DNA of 64,000 nt from NCBI GenBank assembly GCA_964415365.1, contig CAYPYW010000008.1:1-64000 (forward strand), in the 5' to 3' direction. The translations under genes were made by a program, and so were the position numbers. This document shows, in pieces, positions 53,783-62,107 of the stretch; the first letter of the stretch is position 1; each line of letters opens with the position of its first letter. Below the pieces are notes generated by a model that was not told the DNA's origin, did not search any database, and saw only the letters and a program-made list of their open reading frames with translations. Source of the DNA: Hydromicrobium sp964415365 (GTDB lineage: Bacteria; Actinomycetota; Humimicrobiia; Humimicrobiales; Humimicrobiaceae).

Positions 53783-54727
53783 ATGAAGTTAGCAGCTATT
53801 GATATAGGCACCAACTCCACCAGATTACTAATCACAGATTACCGTCATAACAAATTCTTTCCCCTGGAAAGGAAAATGGAAATCACCCGTTTGGGTAAGG
53901 ATCTGGACAAAGATAAAGTCATCCTTGAGAATTCTGCCCAAAAAACTCTTGAAGCTCTTTCAGGTTACTGGCACCTGGTTAGAAACTATAATGTGAAAAA
54001 ATACAGGGCTGTAGGGACAAGTGCTGTGAGAGAAGCATCGAATAGCGATTGGTTTGTTTCTTATGTTTACGAACGTCTGGGAATAGAGGTAGATGTTATT
54101 AGTGGGCCGGAAGAGGCAAAGTTGAGCTTTTACGGTGCTGTAAGGGATATTGGTTTAAACCGCTCTGGTCACAAGGTAGAGTCTGATGTAAAAATTTTAG
54201 TAATGGATATTGGGGGTGGCAGCAGCGAATTCATACTGGGTGATTGCGACTACAATCTGGAACTTATCAAGAGTGTAGACCTGGGATGTGTCAGCCTGAG
54301 TGAAAGGTTTATCGGTTCTGGCACACCGGATATGGGTAGCATGGGCCGGATGAGGCGCCGCGTTGCAAATAAACTTGAAGATACTGTTGAGAAGATTAAG
54401 CAGTATAAGCCTGTGTTTGTAATTGGTGTTGGTGGCACCATTACTACTCTGGCAGCTGTTGATTTAAAATTGGAAACATACAACAGTGAGAGAATACACG
54501 GATATATTCTGAACCTTGAAAGAGTTGAAGATATCTGTAAGGATCTGTGTGGGCTGAACCTTGAAGAGAGAAGAAAAGTAGTAGGCCTTGATCCTAAAAG
54601 GGCAGATATTATTGTTGGTGGAACGGTGATTGTTGTAGAAGTTTTAAAAATGTTAAACATTAAAGAAATTCTTGTAAGTGAAAGAGATATTCTGGATGGG
54701 ATTATTTACACACTAGTTGATTTTTGA
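53783..54727 (+). CDS. ppx: Exopolyphosphatase / ppGpp phosphohydrolase (Ppx/GppA)
   Basis: 314 residues. It has the ASKHA-fold phosphate-1 motif AAIDIGTNSTRLL, then RAVGTSAVREASNS, the catalytic-Glu region GPEEAKLSFYGAV, phosphate-2 VMDIGGGSSEFILG, and VIGVGGTITTLAA. It is the short form without the HD domain, common in actinobacteria. It hydrolyses polyphosphate or pppGpp. It lies 34 bases after the ftsB-like gene and 27 before tRNA-Leu. Confidence 0.93.
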   Translation: MKLAAIDIGTNSTRLLITDYRHNKFFPLERKMEITRLGKDLDKDKVILENSAQKTLEALSGYWHLVRNYNVKKYRAVGTSAVREASNSDWFVSYVYERLGIEVDVISGPEEAKLSFYGAVRDIGLNRSGHKVESDVKILVMDIGGGSSEFILGDCDYNLELIKSVDLGCVSLSERFIGSGTPDMGSMGRMRRRVANKLEDTVEKIKQYKPVFVIGVGGTITTLAAVDLKLETYNSERIHGYILNLERVEDICKDLCGLNLEERRKVVGLDPKRADIIVGGTVIVVEVLKMLNIKEILVSERDILDGIIYTLVDF

Positions 54728-54754
54728 TAATATGAATCAGCAAATTGAACCCCT

Positions 54755-54842
54755 GCCCGAGTGGCGGAATTGGTAGACGCAACGGACTTAAAATCCGTTG
54801 AGGTTTTGCCTCGTGCCGGTTCGATTCCGGCCTCGGGCACCA
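54755..54842 (+). tRNA. tRNA-Leu (anticodon UAA), CCA encoded
   Basis: A class II tRNA. A 7-base acceptor stem (GCCCGAG with CTCGGGC, 54832-54838), a D-arm with GG in the loop, anticodon stem ACGGA/TCCGT around CTTAAAA (anticodon TAA), a long variable arm (GAGG/CCTC) and the T-arm GGTTCGATTCC are all present. The discriminator A and an encoded CCA end at 54842. Confidence 0.98.
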
Positions 54843-55021
54843 TCAATACTCTTGTTAATAAACCAGCCAATAAGTGGCATTACTGCCTGAAAAAAGCCAA
54901 AAAACAATCCAAGTTTTAAAGAATCGAGAATCTTTGGTTTATTTGTGGTTGCTCCTCCTGCAATTGATACTGCAAGACAATCCATAGCCAAACTTAATGA
55001 TATGAGTGATATATTTAACAT
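54843..55021 (-). pseudogene. mntP: Truncated mntP (Mn2+ efflux) remnant abutting tRNA-Leu
   Basis: Minus-strand codons from ATG 55019-55021 encode about 59 residues: MLNISLISLSLAMDCLAVSIAG, split here as LSLAMDCLAVSIAGG, then LKLGLFFGFFQAVMPLIGW. This is the first two helices of MntP/YtaF-like efflux proteins, including the acidic SxDxxAVS motif and the FGxFQAxMPLxGW helix. A full protein has about 180-190 residues and six helices. The similarity stops exactly where the tRNA 3' end begins, and the frame then reads antisense tRNA. No ribosome site is seen. I interpret it as a gene cut by recombination at the tRNA end. Confidence 0.72.
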
Positions 55022-55106
55022 TATTTTTATTTCGGTTTTAGTATTTAAAGTGGATTTATATTTTAAAGCAAAATATAAAAGAGGCAAGTAAATTTTATAT
55101 AGGGTG

Positions 55107-55148
55107 TTGTATTTTTGGCATACGTATTATAGTATATTAATATACGTA
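55107..55148 (+). promoter_or_regulatory. Promoter/operator of the toxin-antitoxin pair
   Basis: TTGTAT (55107-55112) and TAGTAT (55130-55135) are spaced by 17 bases. The -10 is embraced by an inverted repeat TACGTAT (55121-55127) and ATACGTA (55142-55148), a probable site for the autoregulating antitoxin. GAGGAG (55149-55154) is the ribosome site. Confidence 0.55.
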
Positions 55149-55161
55149 GAGGAGTTTAAGA

Positions 55162-55425
55162 ATGAGCAAAACTAAATTAACCTTATATGTAGATAAAGAG
55201 ATAAGTGAGAAAGCAAGGAAGATTTCAAAAATTACCGGCAGGTCGATTTCAAGCATTGTTTCGGATTTTATCTATAAAAGTGATTTGGAAAATAGAAGCT
55301 TTATAATTTCAGAAAAAGTGGAAAAATGGCTGGGAATTGCAGGTTCAAAAGGGGATGAAAGCTATAAAAAAATTCGTGATAAAGTTTATGAAGAAAAGTT
55401 AAAAAGATATGAAACTTCTTCTTGA
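55162..55425 (+). CDS. RHH antitoxin (DUF6364-like)
   Basis: 87 residues. The N-terminal beta strand KLTLYVDKEISEKARKISK and helix GRSISSIVSDFI form a ribbon-helix-helix DNA-binding unit. The C-terminal part (about 55-87, EKWLGIAG and ESYKKIRDKVYEEKLKRYE) would wrap around the toxin. It overlaps the PIN toxin gene by 17 bases, the standard antitoxin-first order, and has its own operator-like repeat. Confidence 0.88.
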   Translation: MSKTKLTLYVDKEISEKARKISKITGRSISSIVSDFIYKSDLENRSFIISEKVEKWLGIAGSKGDESYKKIRDKVYEEKLKRYETSS

Positions 55426-55810
55426 CACCAATCTTTTTTTAGATGTTATATTAAAAAGGGAGTATCATTATTTTGACAACCTACGGGTCTGGTCCTTGGT
55501 ATCTGATAAAAAGATTAAAGGCTGTATTTCCGCGATTTCTATAAATAACCTGTATTACATACTCGGAAAGTTAGTAGAAATTGAGCTGGTTGGGAAATTC
55601 ATTGACCAGATACTGGATGAATTCGAAATAATCCCACTGACAAAGGAAATATTAAAACAGGCAAGATCTATTAAAAATAGAGATTATGAGGATTTGATTC
55701 AGTATTTTTCTGCTATAAGTTCTTTCTGTGATTTTATTATTACACGTAATAAAAGTGATTTTCCCGACACCGGAATCAAAATAGCAAGTCCTTCAGAGTT
55801 TATATCTTCT
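55409..55810 (+). CDS. PIN-domain toxin (VapC-like), C-terminus lost in assembly gap
   Basis: 134 codons are readable before the N-run. A PIN_3-type ribonuclease pattern is clear: LLLDTNLFLDVILKRE (first Asp), GCISAISINNLYYILGK, DYEDLIQYFSA (Asp/Glu) and CDFIITRNKSDF (last Asp). The usual PSEF ending is present, so only a few residues are probably missing. It likely cleaves RNA when freed from the antitoxin. Confidence 0.9.
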
Positions 55811-55910
55811 NNNNNNNNNNNNNNNNNNNNNNNNNNNNNNNNNNNNNNNNNNNNNNNNNNNNNNNNNNNNNNNNNNNNNNNNNNNNNNNNNNNNNNNNNN
55901 NNNNNNNNNN
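55811..55910. other. Scaffold gap (100 N)
   Basis: Exactly 100 N, the usual placeholder for a gap of unknown length. The order and distance of the toxin-antitoxin pair and the HD-GYP gene therefore rest on scaffolding, and any genes between them are invisible. Confidence 0.99.
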
Positions 55911-55923
55911 CACTTGAAGTAAT

Positions 55924-57198
55924 CTATTCTTTAAAAGTATCTCTGTATTCTTTATAATCCCTCGCGGTAATTTTTTCTGCTGTTTCTCTTGCTGTATTGA
56001 TATCATCAAAGTTCTCTTCTGCTGCAGCAACAATATTCGGATCAATTTTGTTATTTTTGGCCATATCGTTTAAAATATCTAGACTTTCTTTCTTATTCAT
56101 ACCTTTTCTGTAAGGCCTATCTTCGGTTATTGCTGTAAAGATATCTGCTATTGCCATAATTCTTGCGCCCAGACTTAATTCTCCTCCGGTCAGATGAAAA
56201 GGATAACCGTTTCCATCTAAAGTCTCATGATGAAATGCTGCCCAGGAGTTTATGGTTTCTAAATTTGTTATATTTTCGAGTATCCTGTAAGTATAATAAG
56301 TATGACTTCTAACAATCCTGAATTCATCAGTATCCAGACTAGCTGCCTTGTCCAGGATTTCAACCGGAACGGCTAATTTGCCAAGATCATGCAGGTAGCC
56401 TGCTATTCTCATCATGAATACTTCATTATCTGAAAAACCCATAACTCTTGACAGGAATTCTGCAACGGCTGTAACCCCGCTTGAATGGGTGGCAGTAAAT
56501 GGGCTTCTAAAGTCAACAATGTGGCTGAACATATTTGCGAATTTGCCTATGTTATCAAGTTCAAAGTCAAGAGGTAAATAACCCAATTTATCCATGAATT
56601 CAGAAATTTCAGGCTGGCTTACAGCATCTAGCCAAAAATATTCTTTATTCTTTGAATTTATTATTTCTTGTGCTATATCTGCCCTGTACTTAACCTTGGA
56701 ATCTTTTTTTATTATCTGGCAAATATCATCAACCTGTCCTAAGATCTCTTTATTTTTATCAATTAATACATCGAGCCTGTCAGCAATCTGGATTATCTGA
56801 GTAGAAAGTTTTATTTGTTCAGACAATTCCAGATCCTCGATATCTTTCCAAGGGTGATGGTGATATTTAATGATTGGTGCTATTTCTGTTAGTGGGTCAA
56901 AATCTTTCAATAATATGTAGCCTATATATGAATGGTTGTTAGTAATGTGTTCAGGTTGGTAATCGTAGCTTAAAGTTTCGCGCCTTTCCTTGAGAGAGAA
57001 TGAACCGATATCGTGTAGAAGACCAGCTATAATCAGATTGTATTTAAAGTTATTGGAAAGGCCCATATTATCAGCTATGCCCAGAGAAGTAAACGCAACC
57101 CTTTTATTGTGGCTGTTTAATTCTCTGTCTACCAGGTCAGTAGCTTCAGAGATACTGAGCACCAAATCAAGAAAAGGAATTGGTCTTTTTGCTAACAT
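55924..57198 (-). CDS. Tandem HD-domain protein with HD-GYP-type phosphodiesterase
   Basis: 424 residues. A first HD domain (about 30-130: AGLLHDIGSFS, HSYIGYILL, KYHHHPW) and a second HD-GYP-type domain (about 230-385: AGYLHDLGKLAVP, HHETLDGNGYPFHL, LSLGARIMAIADIFTAITEDRPYRKG) are joined by a helical linker. Both HD metal motifs look intact. The second domain is expected to hydrolyse c-di-GMP or a related cyclic dinucleotide. There is no receiver or membrane domain. It stops 13 bases from the gap. Confidence 0.9.
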   Translation of the reverse strand: MLAKRPIPFLDLVLSISEATDLVDRELNSHNKRVAFTSLGIADNMGLSNNFKYNLIIAGLLHDIGSFSLKERRETLSYDYQPEHITNNHSYIGYILLKDFDPLTEIAPIIKYHHHPWKDIEDLELSEQIKLSTQIIQIADRLDVLIDKNKEILGQVDDICQIIKKDSKVKYRADIAQEIINSKNKEYFWLDAVSQPEISEFMDKLGYLPLDFELDNIGKFANMFSHIVDFRSPFTATHSSGVTAVAEFLSRVMGFSDNEVFMMRIAGYLHDLGKLAVPVEILDKAASLDTDEFRIVRSHTYYTYRILENITNLETINSWAAFHHETLDGNGYPFHLTGGELSLGARIMAIADIFTAITEDRPYRKGMNKKESLDILNDMAKNNKIDPNIVAAAEENFDDINTARETAEKITARDYKEYRDTFKE

Positions 57199-57369
57199 CC
57201 CCAGATAACTTTATATAGGTTTATTAATTTTTAAAATACAAATTTGTTACTTCGCTAATATTTTTTGCAAGCATTTCAAATGCTGGCTTATATTAGATTT
57301 GTATTATACTTGATATTGTTAAAAAATTTAACTATTTATTAAATAATTATGACAATTAAAGTTATTATT

Positions 57370-57717
57370 TCAATCATCCTTAATTTTCTCTGGTTTAACC
57401 TCTTTCTTTATCGAAGTGATCTTTTTTAGAATTTTTACAGCAGAATCTAAATCCTCTCTGTATCTGGTATCATCTGCAGGATTGAATAAGCGGTTACCTC
57501 GGTGGTATTTGGTATCAGTGAAGGTTAGTTTTTTGAAGTCATTTATATCCTGAATGAAATCAGAGGAGAGATCTTTTAGAAGATTTATAGTACTGGCATG
57601 CCAGTTTTTGAACCTGGAGTCTTTGCTGTGTAAATTCCTGATTGATTTGGTTTCTTTTAGTTTTTTTTCTATTTTTCCTAATAGTTCTTTGTCTGTCATT
57701 TTTTCTATCTTTCTCAT
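57370..57717 (-). CDS. Small hypothetical protein
   Basis: 115 residues from ATG 57715-57717 (a TTG three codons earlier and an ATG six codons later are alternatives). A helical, charged N-terminus precedes the phrase RFKNWHASTINLLKDL and then DINDFKKLTFTDTKYH. The W-spaced helix and later FK-x-LxF pattern recalls small helical domains found before nucleotide-binding or defence effector domains, but I cannot assign a family. It stands alone between HD-GYP and PEBP genes. Confidence 0.6.
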   Translation of the reverse strand: MRKIEKMTDKELLGKIEKKLKETKSIRNLHSKDSRFKNWHASTINLLKDLSSDFIQDINDFKKLTFTDTKYHRGNRLFNPADDTRYREDLDSAVKILKKITSIKKEVKPEKIKDD

Positions 57718-57916
57718 TATAGTCAATTTAAATTCATTTTATCATATTCTTTATCCATTATGAATTTTATATGAATAAATTTTGAGTGCTGGTTTTACTT
57801 TCTGGTTAAAAAAGTATATTTGTAAAACTCCCATCAGGCTACAAATTAAGATTAAAAGATGGTAACATTATTCCTGTTAATTAGGGATTTATGCTTGGTG
57901 AATCATAGGAGATATT

Positions 57917-58357
57917 ATGAAAATTGAAAGCACAGTTTTTAAAAATAATAAATTAATCCCACCAAAATATACGTGTGACGGTGAAAATATAAGTCCTCCT
58001 TTGGTGATAGATGATGTTCCTGAGAATACAAAGAGCCTGGTTCTAATTGTTGATGATCCTGATGCTCCAAGAGGAACCTGGGTTCACTGGACTGTCTGGA
58101 ATATAGATCCGTATATCAAAGAAATCCCTGAAAATAGCTGCCCTCAGAGTGCAGTGGAAGGAATGACCGATTCCGGCAGACCTGGATACAGCGGTCCTTG
58201 CCCTCCTTCCGGAACCCATCGTTATTTCTTCAAGCTTTTTGCATTGAATACTACTCTGGATCTTGATACTTCGATGGAGGCGGCGGATATTGAAAGGGAA
58301 ATTGAAGGGAATATCCTGGCAAAAGCACAGTTAGTGGGATTATACAGACGTCAGTAG
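57917..58357 (+). CDS. PEBP / Raf-kinase-inhibitor-like protein (YbhB/YbcL family)
   Basis: 146 residues. It has the ligand-binding pocket motif DDPDAPRGTWVHW (about 47-59), the CDGENISPPL start and GPCPPSGTHRYFF. Bacterial YbhB-like proteins are small phosphatidylethanolamine-binding folds of uncertain role. A TAGGAGA ribosome site is present. It converges on the hydrogenase protease gene with one base between stops. Confidence 0.93.
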   Translation: MKIESTVFKNNKLIPPKYTCDGENISPPLVIDDVPENTKSLVLIVDDPDAPRGTWVHWTVWNIDPYIKEIPENSCPQSAVEGMTDSGRPGYSGPCPPSGTHRYFFKLFALNTTLDLDTSMEAADIEREIEGNILAKAQLVGLYRRQ

Positions 58358-58358
58358 T

Positions 58359-58934
58359 TTATGGTGTTATATATTTTTTAATTAATCCGATAATTTTTGG
58401 AACTTTTTTTTCTATTGCGTTGGATAATTCCATAGAAAAAGTAAGGGTATTATCTAATTTGCTGTTTTCACTTATATTCACTCCAATAAAATATCCATCT
58501 ATCTTTGTCCTGTAAGTTAGGTAGAATAAATTCAATACGTCTATGAGTGCAGTTTGATGAAAAGAAATAAAATCTTTACTAAAGTATTTGGACTCAGCAA
58601 TATCATAGAGGTCGCTTAAAGGTATGAGATAAATATCTCCCTTAATGGAGGTGTTTCTTTTATCTTCTTTGTTTAGAACATCATCGTTATTAGTGTTATC
58701 TGAAGTGGTATGGAGTGTCGTTATGGCATCTATGATTATAAATTTGCAGTTCCGGTAAGTTTCAAAGATAGGAAATAACCTGAAGCCTGCTGTTGAACCA
58801 TCTATTACCAGTACACTGGAAGGAAGGTTTTCTTCCTGCAGCTTCTTAATAATATGTACCCCTATACCTTCGTCTCCAAGCAGAATATTACCAATGCCCA
58901 GTACTATGGTTTTGATTTTTTTTAGGTTTTTCAC
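58359..58934 (-). CDS. Hydrogenase maturation endopeptidase (HycI/HyaD type)
   Basis: 191 residues, GTG start 5 bases after the metF stop. It has the family opening VLGIGNILLGDEGIGVHII with the first nickel-sensing acidic residue, FIIIDAI (second Asp) and SFHQTALIDVL (His). It should cut the C-terminal tail of the large subunit encoded in the same operon once Ni is inserted. A 20-residue acidic insert (about 75-100) is unusual. There is no ribosome site, so translation is probably coupled to metF. Confidence 0.88.
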   Translation of the reverse strand: MKNLKKIKTIVLGIGNILLGDEGIGVHIIKKLQEENLPSSVLVIDGSTAGFRLFPIFETYRNCKFIIIDAITTLHTTSDNTNNDDVLNKEDKRNTSIKGDIYLIPLSDLYDIAESKYFSKDFISFHQTALIDVLNLFYLTYRTKIDGYFIGVNISENSKLDNTLTFSMELSNAIEKKVPKIIGLIKKYITP

Positions 58935-58939
58935 CGAAT

Positions 58940-59836
58940 TTATTTTAAGTTTTTAACTACGGCAGGCACGTGTTTTTCCCATCCGAGAGCTTGAATATGG
59001 ACTCCGGCGCAGTATGATTTGACTTCCTCTATCAGTCCGGATGCGATCTCAATACACATTGAAACCTTATCTTGTGTTCCTTCCATCTTCTTTACCAACG
59101 GTTCGGGCACAAATACACCCGGTACAAATTTATTCATATAATTAGCCATTTTTTCGGATTTTAAAAGAATTATACCGGCAAGGATCGGAACATTGATATT
59201 TTCCCTATGAATTCTCTCCATAAATCTTTTAAAAACCTCTGCGTCAAATATAGCCTGGGTCTGGAAGAATTGAGCTCCCTGGTTTATCTTTTTCTTCATC
59301 TTTATGATCTGAAGCTCATAAGATGCTTCAGTGTCCGCACCCGGATTCACCACAGCACCCTTAAAGAAAGAAGGTTTTTGGGTTAGCTCTTTTTCGGCTA
59401 GATCCTTTCCCTCTTCCAGTTTTTTTATTGTCCACAGTAATTGAACAGAATCAAGATCAAATACAGGCTCGGCCTGAGGATGATCGCCGGTGGTAGTATA
59501 GTCACCGGTAAGAGCAAGAACATTTCTTATTCCCATAACGTAAGCACTCAATAGATCGGATTGGAGGGCTAGTCTGTTTCTATCCCTGCATGTGACTTGA
59601 AATATGGGATCGAGACCCCACTCTTTCAACAAATGGCAGGTGGTGAGTGAGCCCAGTCTCATTACCGAGCTTTGAAGATCGGTTACGTTTATTCCGTCTG
59701 CAATACCCTTTAGATATTCGGCTGCTTCCCTTATCTCTTCAATTTCAGCACCTTTGGGAGGTCCTATCTCACAGGTTACTGCGAATTTTCCGTCTCTGAG
59801 AGTTTTTTCAAATTTTGATTTTTCTGCTGAGTCCAT
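58940..59836 (-). CDS. metF: Methylenetetrahydrofolate reductase, MetF catalytic subunit
   Basis: 298 residues, FAD-binding TIM barrel. It has VTCEIGPPKGAE (conserved catalytic Glu), NVTDLQSSVMRLGSL, VLALTGDYTTTGDHPQAEPVFDLDSVQLL, GAVVNPGAD and QTQAIFDAE. It reduces methylene-THF to methyl-THF. The strong ribosome site GAGGAGG lies inside the last codons of metV, 2 bases away, so MetV and MetF are translationally coupled as in acetogen MetVF enzymes. Confidence 0.95.
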   Translation of the reverse strand: MDSAEKSKFEKTLRDGKFAVTCEIGPPKGAEIEEIREAAEYLKGIADGINVTDLQSSVMRLGSLTTCHLLKEWGLDPIFQVTCRDRNRLALQSDLLSAYVMGIRNVLALTGDYTTTGDHPQAEPVFDLDSVQLLWTIKKLEEGKDLAEKELTQKPSFFKGAVVNPGADTEASYELQIIKMKKKINQGAQFFQTQAIFDAEVFKRFMERIHRENINVPILAGIILLKSEKMANYMNKFVPGVFVPEPLVKKMEGTQDKVSMCIEIASGLIEEVKSYCAGVHIQALGWEKHVPAVVKNLK

Positions 59837-59838
59837 AG

Positions 59839-60516
59839 TTATACTACCTCCTCATCATCCAGCGCCCATAACCTTGTTTTTCTTAGAACCGCTGATGGTA
59901 ATATTTTTGAATAATCTCTGGGTGGTATGAATTTGTCTAATATATCTAATTTACCTATTCTTTTTAAGTTATTATAGATAAGTTCCCAGCCGCAATCCCT
60001 TTCCGGGTCTGTTTCACACTTACCGTTACTCTGGCCAGCGCAGGCGCCATTTTCTAGCTTTTTAGGACAGGCAGTGTAAGGGCATATTCCGCCGGTGTAG
60101 TCCAATATACAATCGCCACAGGTATCACATCTTTCAGTACCCTGCCACATACCGGTTATACCACCGAAAGTTATGGTATTTAAAGCAGGGTGGCATACCT
60201 TATCCAGAACTGCAGCTGTTGTCTGGACACCAAGACCACATGAGAAAACCAATACTGAATCTGCATTTTTAATTTCATCCAGTCTTGGCTTTATTCTGGA
60301 ACGGATGAGTGCTTTCTGGCACAAAAAATCTATTTCCAGAATACCGGTGATGGATTTTCCTTCTTTTTCAAGTTTTTCCTTAATATCATTAAGTACTGCT
60401 TTTCCGCCGGTATCAGCACCTTCAGGGCAGCCTCCGCAACCCATAATGAATATTTTTTTCTCATCTATTAGTTTTTTAAATAATTCTTCTATAGGTTTGA
60501 ATTGAGTTAATATCAT
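59839..60516 (-). CDS. metV: MetV, iron-sulfur/zinc partner subunit of MetF
   Basis: 225 residues with many cysteines: GCGGCPEGAD near the start (about 26-35), a mid Cys (EIDFLC), VFSCGLG, then the dense CDTCGDCILDYTGGICPYTAC block and CETDPERDCGW. This matches the MTHFR C-terminal/zinc-binding protein MetV, which in acetogens forms a complex with MetF and passes electrons to its FAD. AGGAGG lies 4 bases before the ATG. It sits between the hydrogenase large subunit (28-base gap) and metF. Confidence 0.92.
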   Translation of the reverse strand: MILTQFKPIEELFKKLIDEKKIFIMGCGGCPEGADTGGKAVLNDIKEKLEKEGKSITGILEIDFLCQKALIRSRIKPRLDEIKNADSVLVFSCGLGVQTTAAVLDKVCHPALNTITFGGITGMWQGTERCDTCGDCILDYTGGICPYTACPKKLENGACAGQSNGKCETDPERDCGWELIYNNLKRIGKLDILDKFIPPRDYSKILPSAVLRKTRLWALDDEEVV

Positions 60517-60544
60517 AAAACCTCCTAAAAAGTATTTAAAGTCT

Positions 60545-62095
60545 TTAGACTATTTTATATTTTCCTATTAAATTTCCCTTTGGTGTTACTACATGAACTG
60601 CACAGGCAGTACATGGGTCAAAACTTCTGATGACTCTTAAAATCTCAATCGGGCTATTGCTTTCTTTAATTTTAAGGCCGATGAGTGCCTGCTCATATGG
60701 GCCAGGCTGCCCGTCTTTATCTTTTGGTGATGCATTCCAGGCGGTAGGAGTAATTACCTGGTAATTGGAAATTCTCCCTTCCTTTACGCTTAGCCAGTGC
60801 CCCAGTGCACCTCTTGGTGCTGCACAGAGCCCTACTCCTTTTCCATCGGCAGGAGGTTCATATTCGGCGGTAGTAGGTTCCCCGGCTTTCAGCTGCTGGG
60901 CCCACTTTAGCAGCTGGTCAGCTATTATATTTGCCGAAAGCACTCTACCCAGATGTCTTCCTACCACTGAGTGCATATTGGAGATATCTCCTCCGATCTC
61001 TGATAAGGCACTATCAACCATGTTTTTAATGTAAGGATCTTTTTTACCCAGGTAAGTTGAAAGAACACTTGCAACAGGGCCGACCTCATAAACTTCACCG
61101 TTGTATCTTGGAGATTTAAGCCAGGAATAACCTTCCTGCTTGTCTGCCATTGGTTCGGTTCTGCCAGCAGCGGGATGTAGGGGTTCGGAATTTTTATACC
61201 AACTGTGGGTTACATCTTCGGTTATATTGTTGATATCAATTTCACTATACTTGTCAATATTATTTACAAGACCTCCCTTAAGAAGAGCATCGTTATAATT
61301 TCCGTTGGATTTGACCCTGTACGAATTGTATGCCAGCAGATTCTGGCAGCCTTTACCAATTTCGAGATATTCACTGTATGTTTTGGCGACTGCTATAACA
61401 TCGGGCAGATAATAGTTTTTAACAAAATCCAGAATTTCTTCTAATCTCCACATAAATTCGGTTATTTTATCAGCGGTCAGTTTCTCTGATACCCCACCGG
61501 CTACAATTGCAGCATCGTGGGGCCATTTCCCTCCAAAAAGAGTAGCTGCCTCCTGAGTTTTTCTGTAAATATCCAGTGCCCTGATATAGTGATTTACTAT
61601 TATACTTGTAGTCCTTGCATCAAACTTATAATCTATATCATCTCTGGGCAGAAAAGGACTGGAATATCCCTGCTGGAGAAAATGCTTTAAGGTATTTAGT
61701 TCTCTATTGTTCCCTTCATATTCCAGTACTCTGGCAGGATCTATATAATCAAGCCCGCTTAAAATGTAGAAATGGAGAATATGGTCGGCAACACTTCTGG
61801 TGCCCAGAATTAAATTCCTCATCAAAATCCCATTTTCGGGAATTTTATCGGTAAGGCCAGCAAAATCATCCACTGCTCTTACCGAGGCCATAGCATGGGG
61901 TTCGGGACATACGCCGCATATTCTCTGGGTAATCATTACTGCATCTCTGGGATCTCTGCCTTTTAACATGATTTCTATACCTCTGAACATAGTTCCGCTG
62001 ATGTTGGCGTCTTTCAGCTGGCCGTTGTCTACTACTGCTTCTACTTTTAAATGGCCTTCTATTCTAGTTATAGGGTGTATTACAATTTTTTTCAC
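60545..62095 (-). CDS. hyaB: NiFe hydrogenase large (catalytic) subunit
   Basis: 516 residues, GTG start after GGAAGGTG. The L1 motif RICGVC (Cys60, Cys63) and L2 motif DPCTACAVHV (Cys495, Cys498) give the four NiFe ligands. A 15-residue tail after His501 would be cut off by the maturation protease encoded in this operon. RIEGHLKVE (about 11-19) and GRTEPMADKQ are also typical. It takes up or evolves H2. It clearly belongs with uptake-like (group 1/2) large subunits rather than Ech- or Mvh-type, but the subgroup needs a tree. Confidence 0.93.
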   Translation of the reverse strand: MKKIVIHPITRIEGHLKVEAVVDNGQLKDANISGTMFRGIEIMLKGRDPRDAVMITQRICGVCPEPHAMASVRAVDDFAGLTDKIPENGILMRNLILGTRSVADHILHFYILSGLDYIDPARVLEYEGNNRELNTLKHFLQQGYSSPFLPRDDIDYKFDARTTSIIVNHYIRALDIYRKTQEAATLFGGKWPHDAAIVAGGVSEKLTADKITEFMWRLEEILDFVKNYYLPDVIAVAKTYSEYLEIGKGCQNLLAYNSYRVKSNGNYNDALLKGGLVNNIDKYSEIDINNITEDVTHSWYKNSEPLHPAAGRTEPMADKQEGYSWLKSPRYNGEVYEVGPVASVLSTYLGKKDPYIKNMVDSALSEIGGDISNMHSVVGRHLGRVLSANIIADQLLKWAQQLKAGEPTTAEYEPPADGKGVGLCAAPRGALGHWLSVKEGRISNYQVITPTAWNASPKDKDGQPGPYEQALIGLKIKESNSPIEILRVIRSFDPCTACAVHVVTPKGNLIGKYKIV

Positions 62096-62107
62096 GATTT
62101 CACCTTC

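Noticed and set aside
54788..55087. A 99-codon minus-strand open frame across tRNA-Leu taken as a whole gene
   Set aside because: Its last 14 or so codons are antisense tRNA sequence; only 54843-55021 resembles a protein (MntP N-terminus), so it is listed as a remnant.
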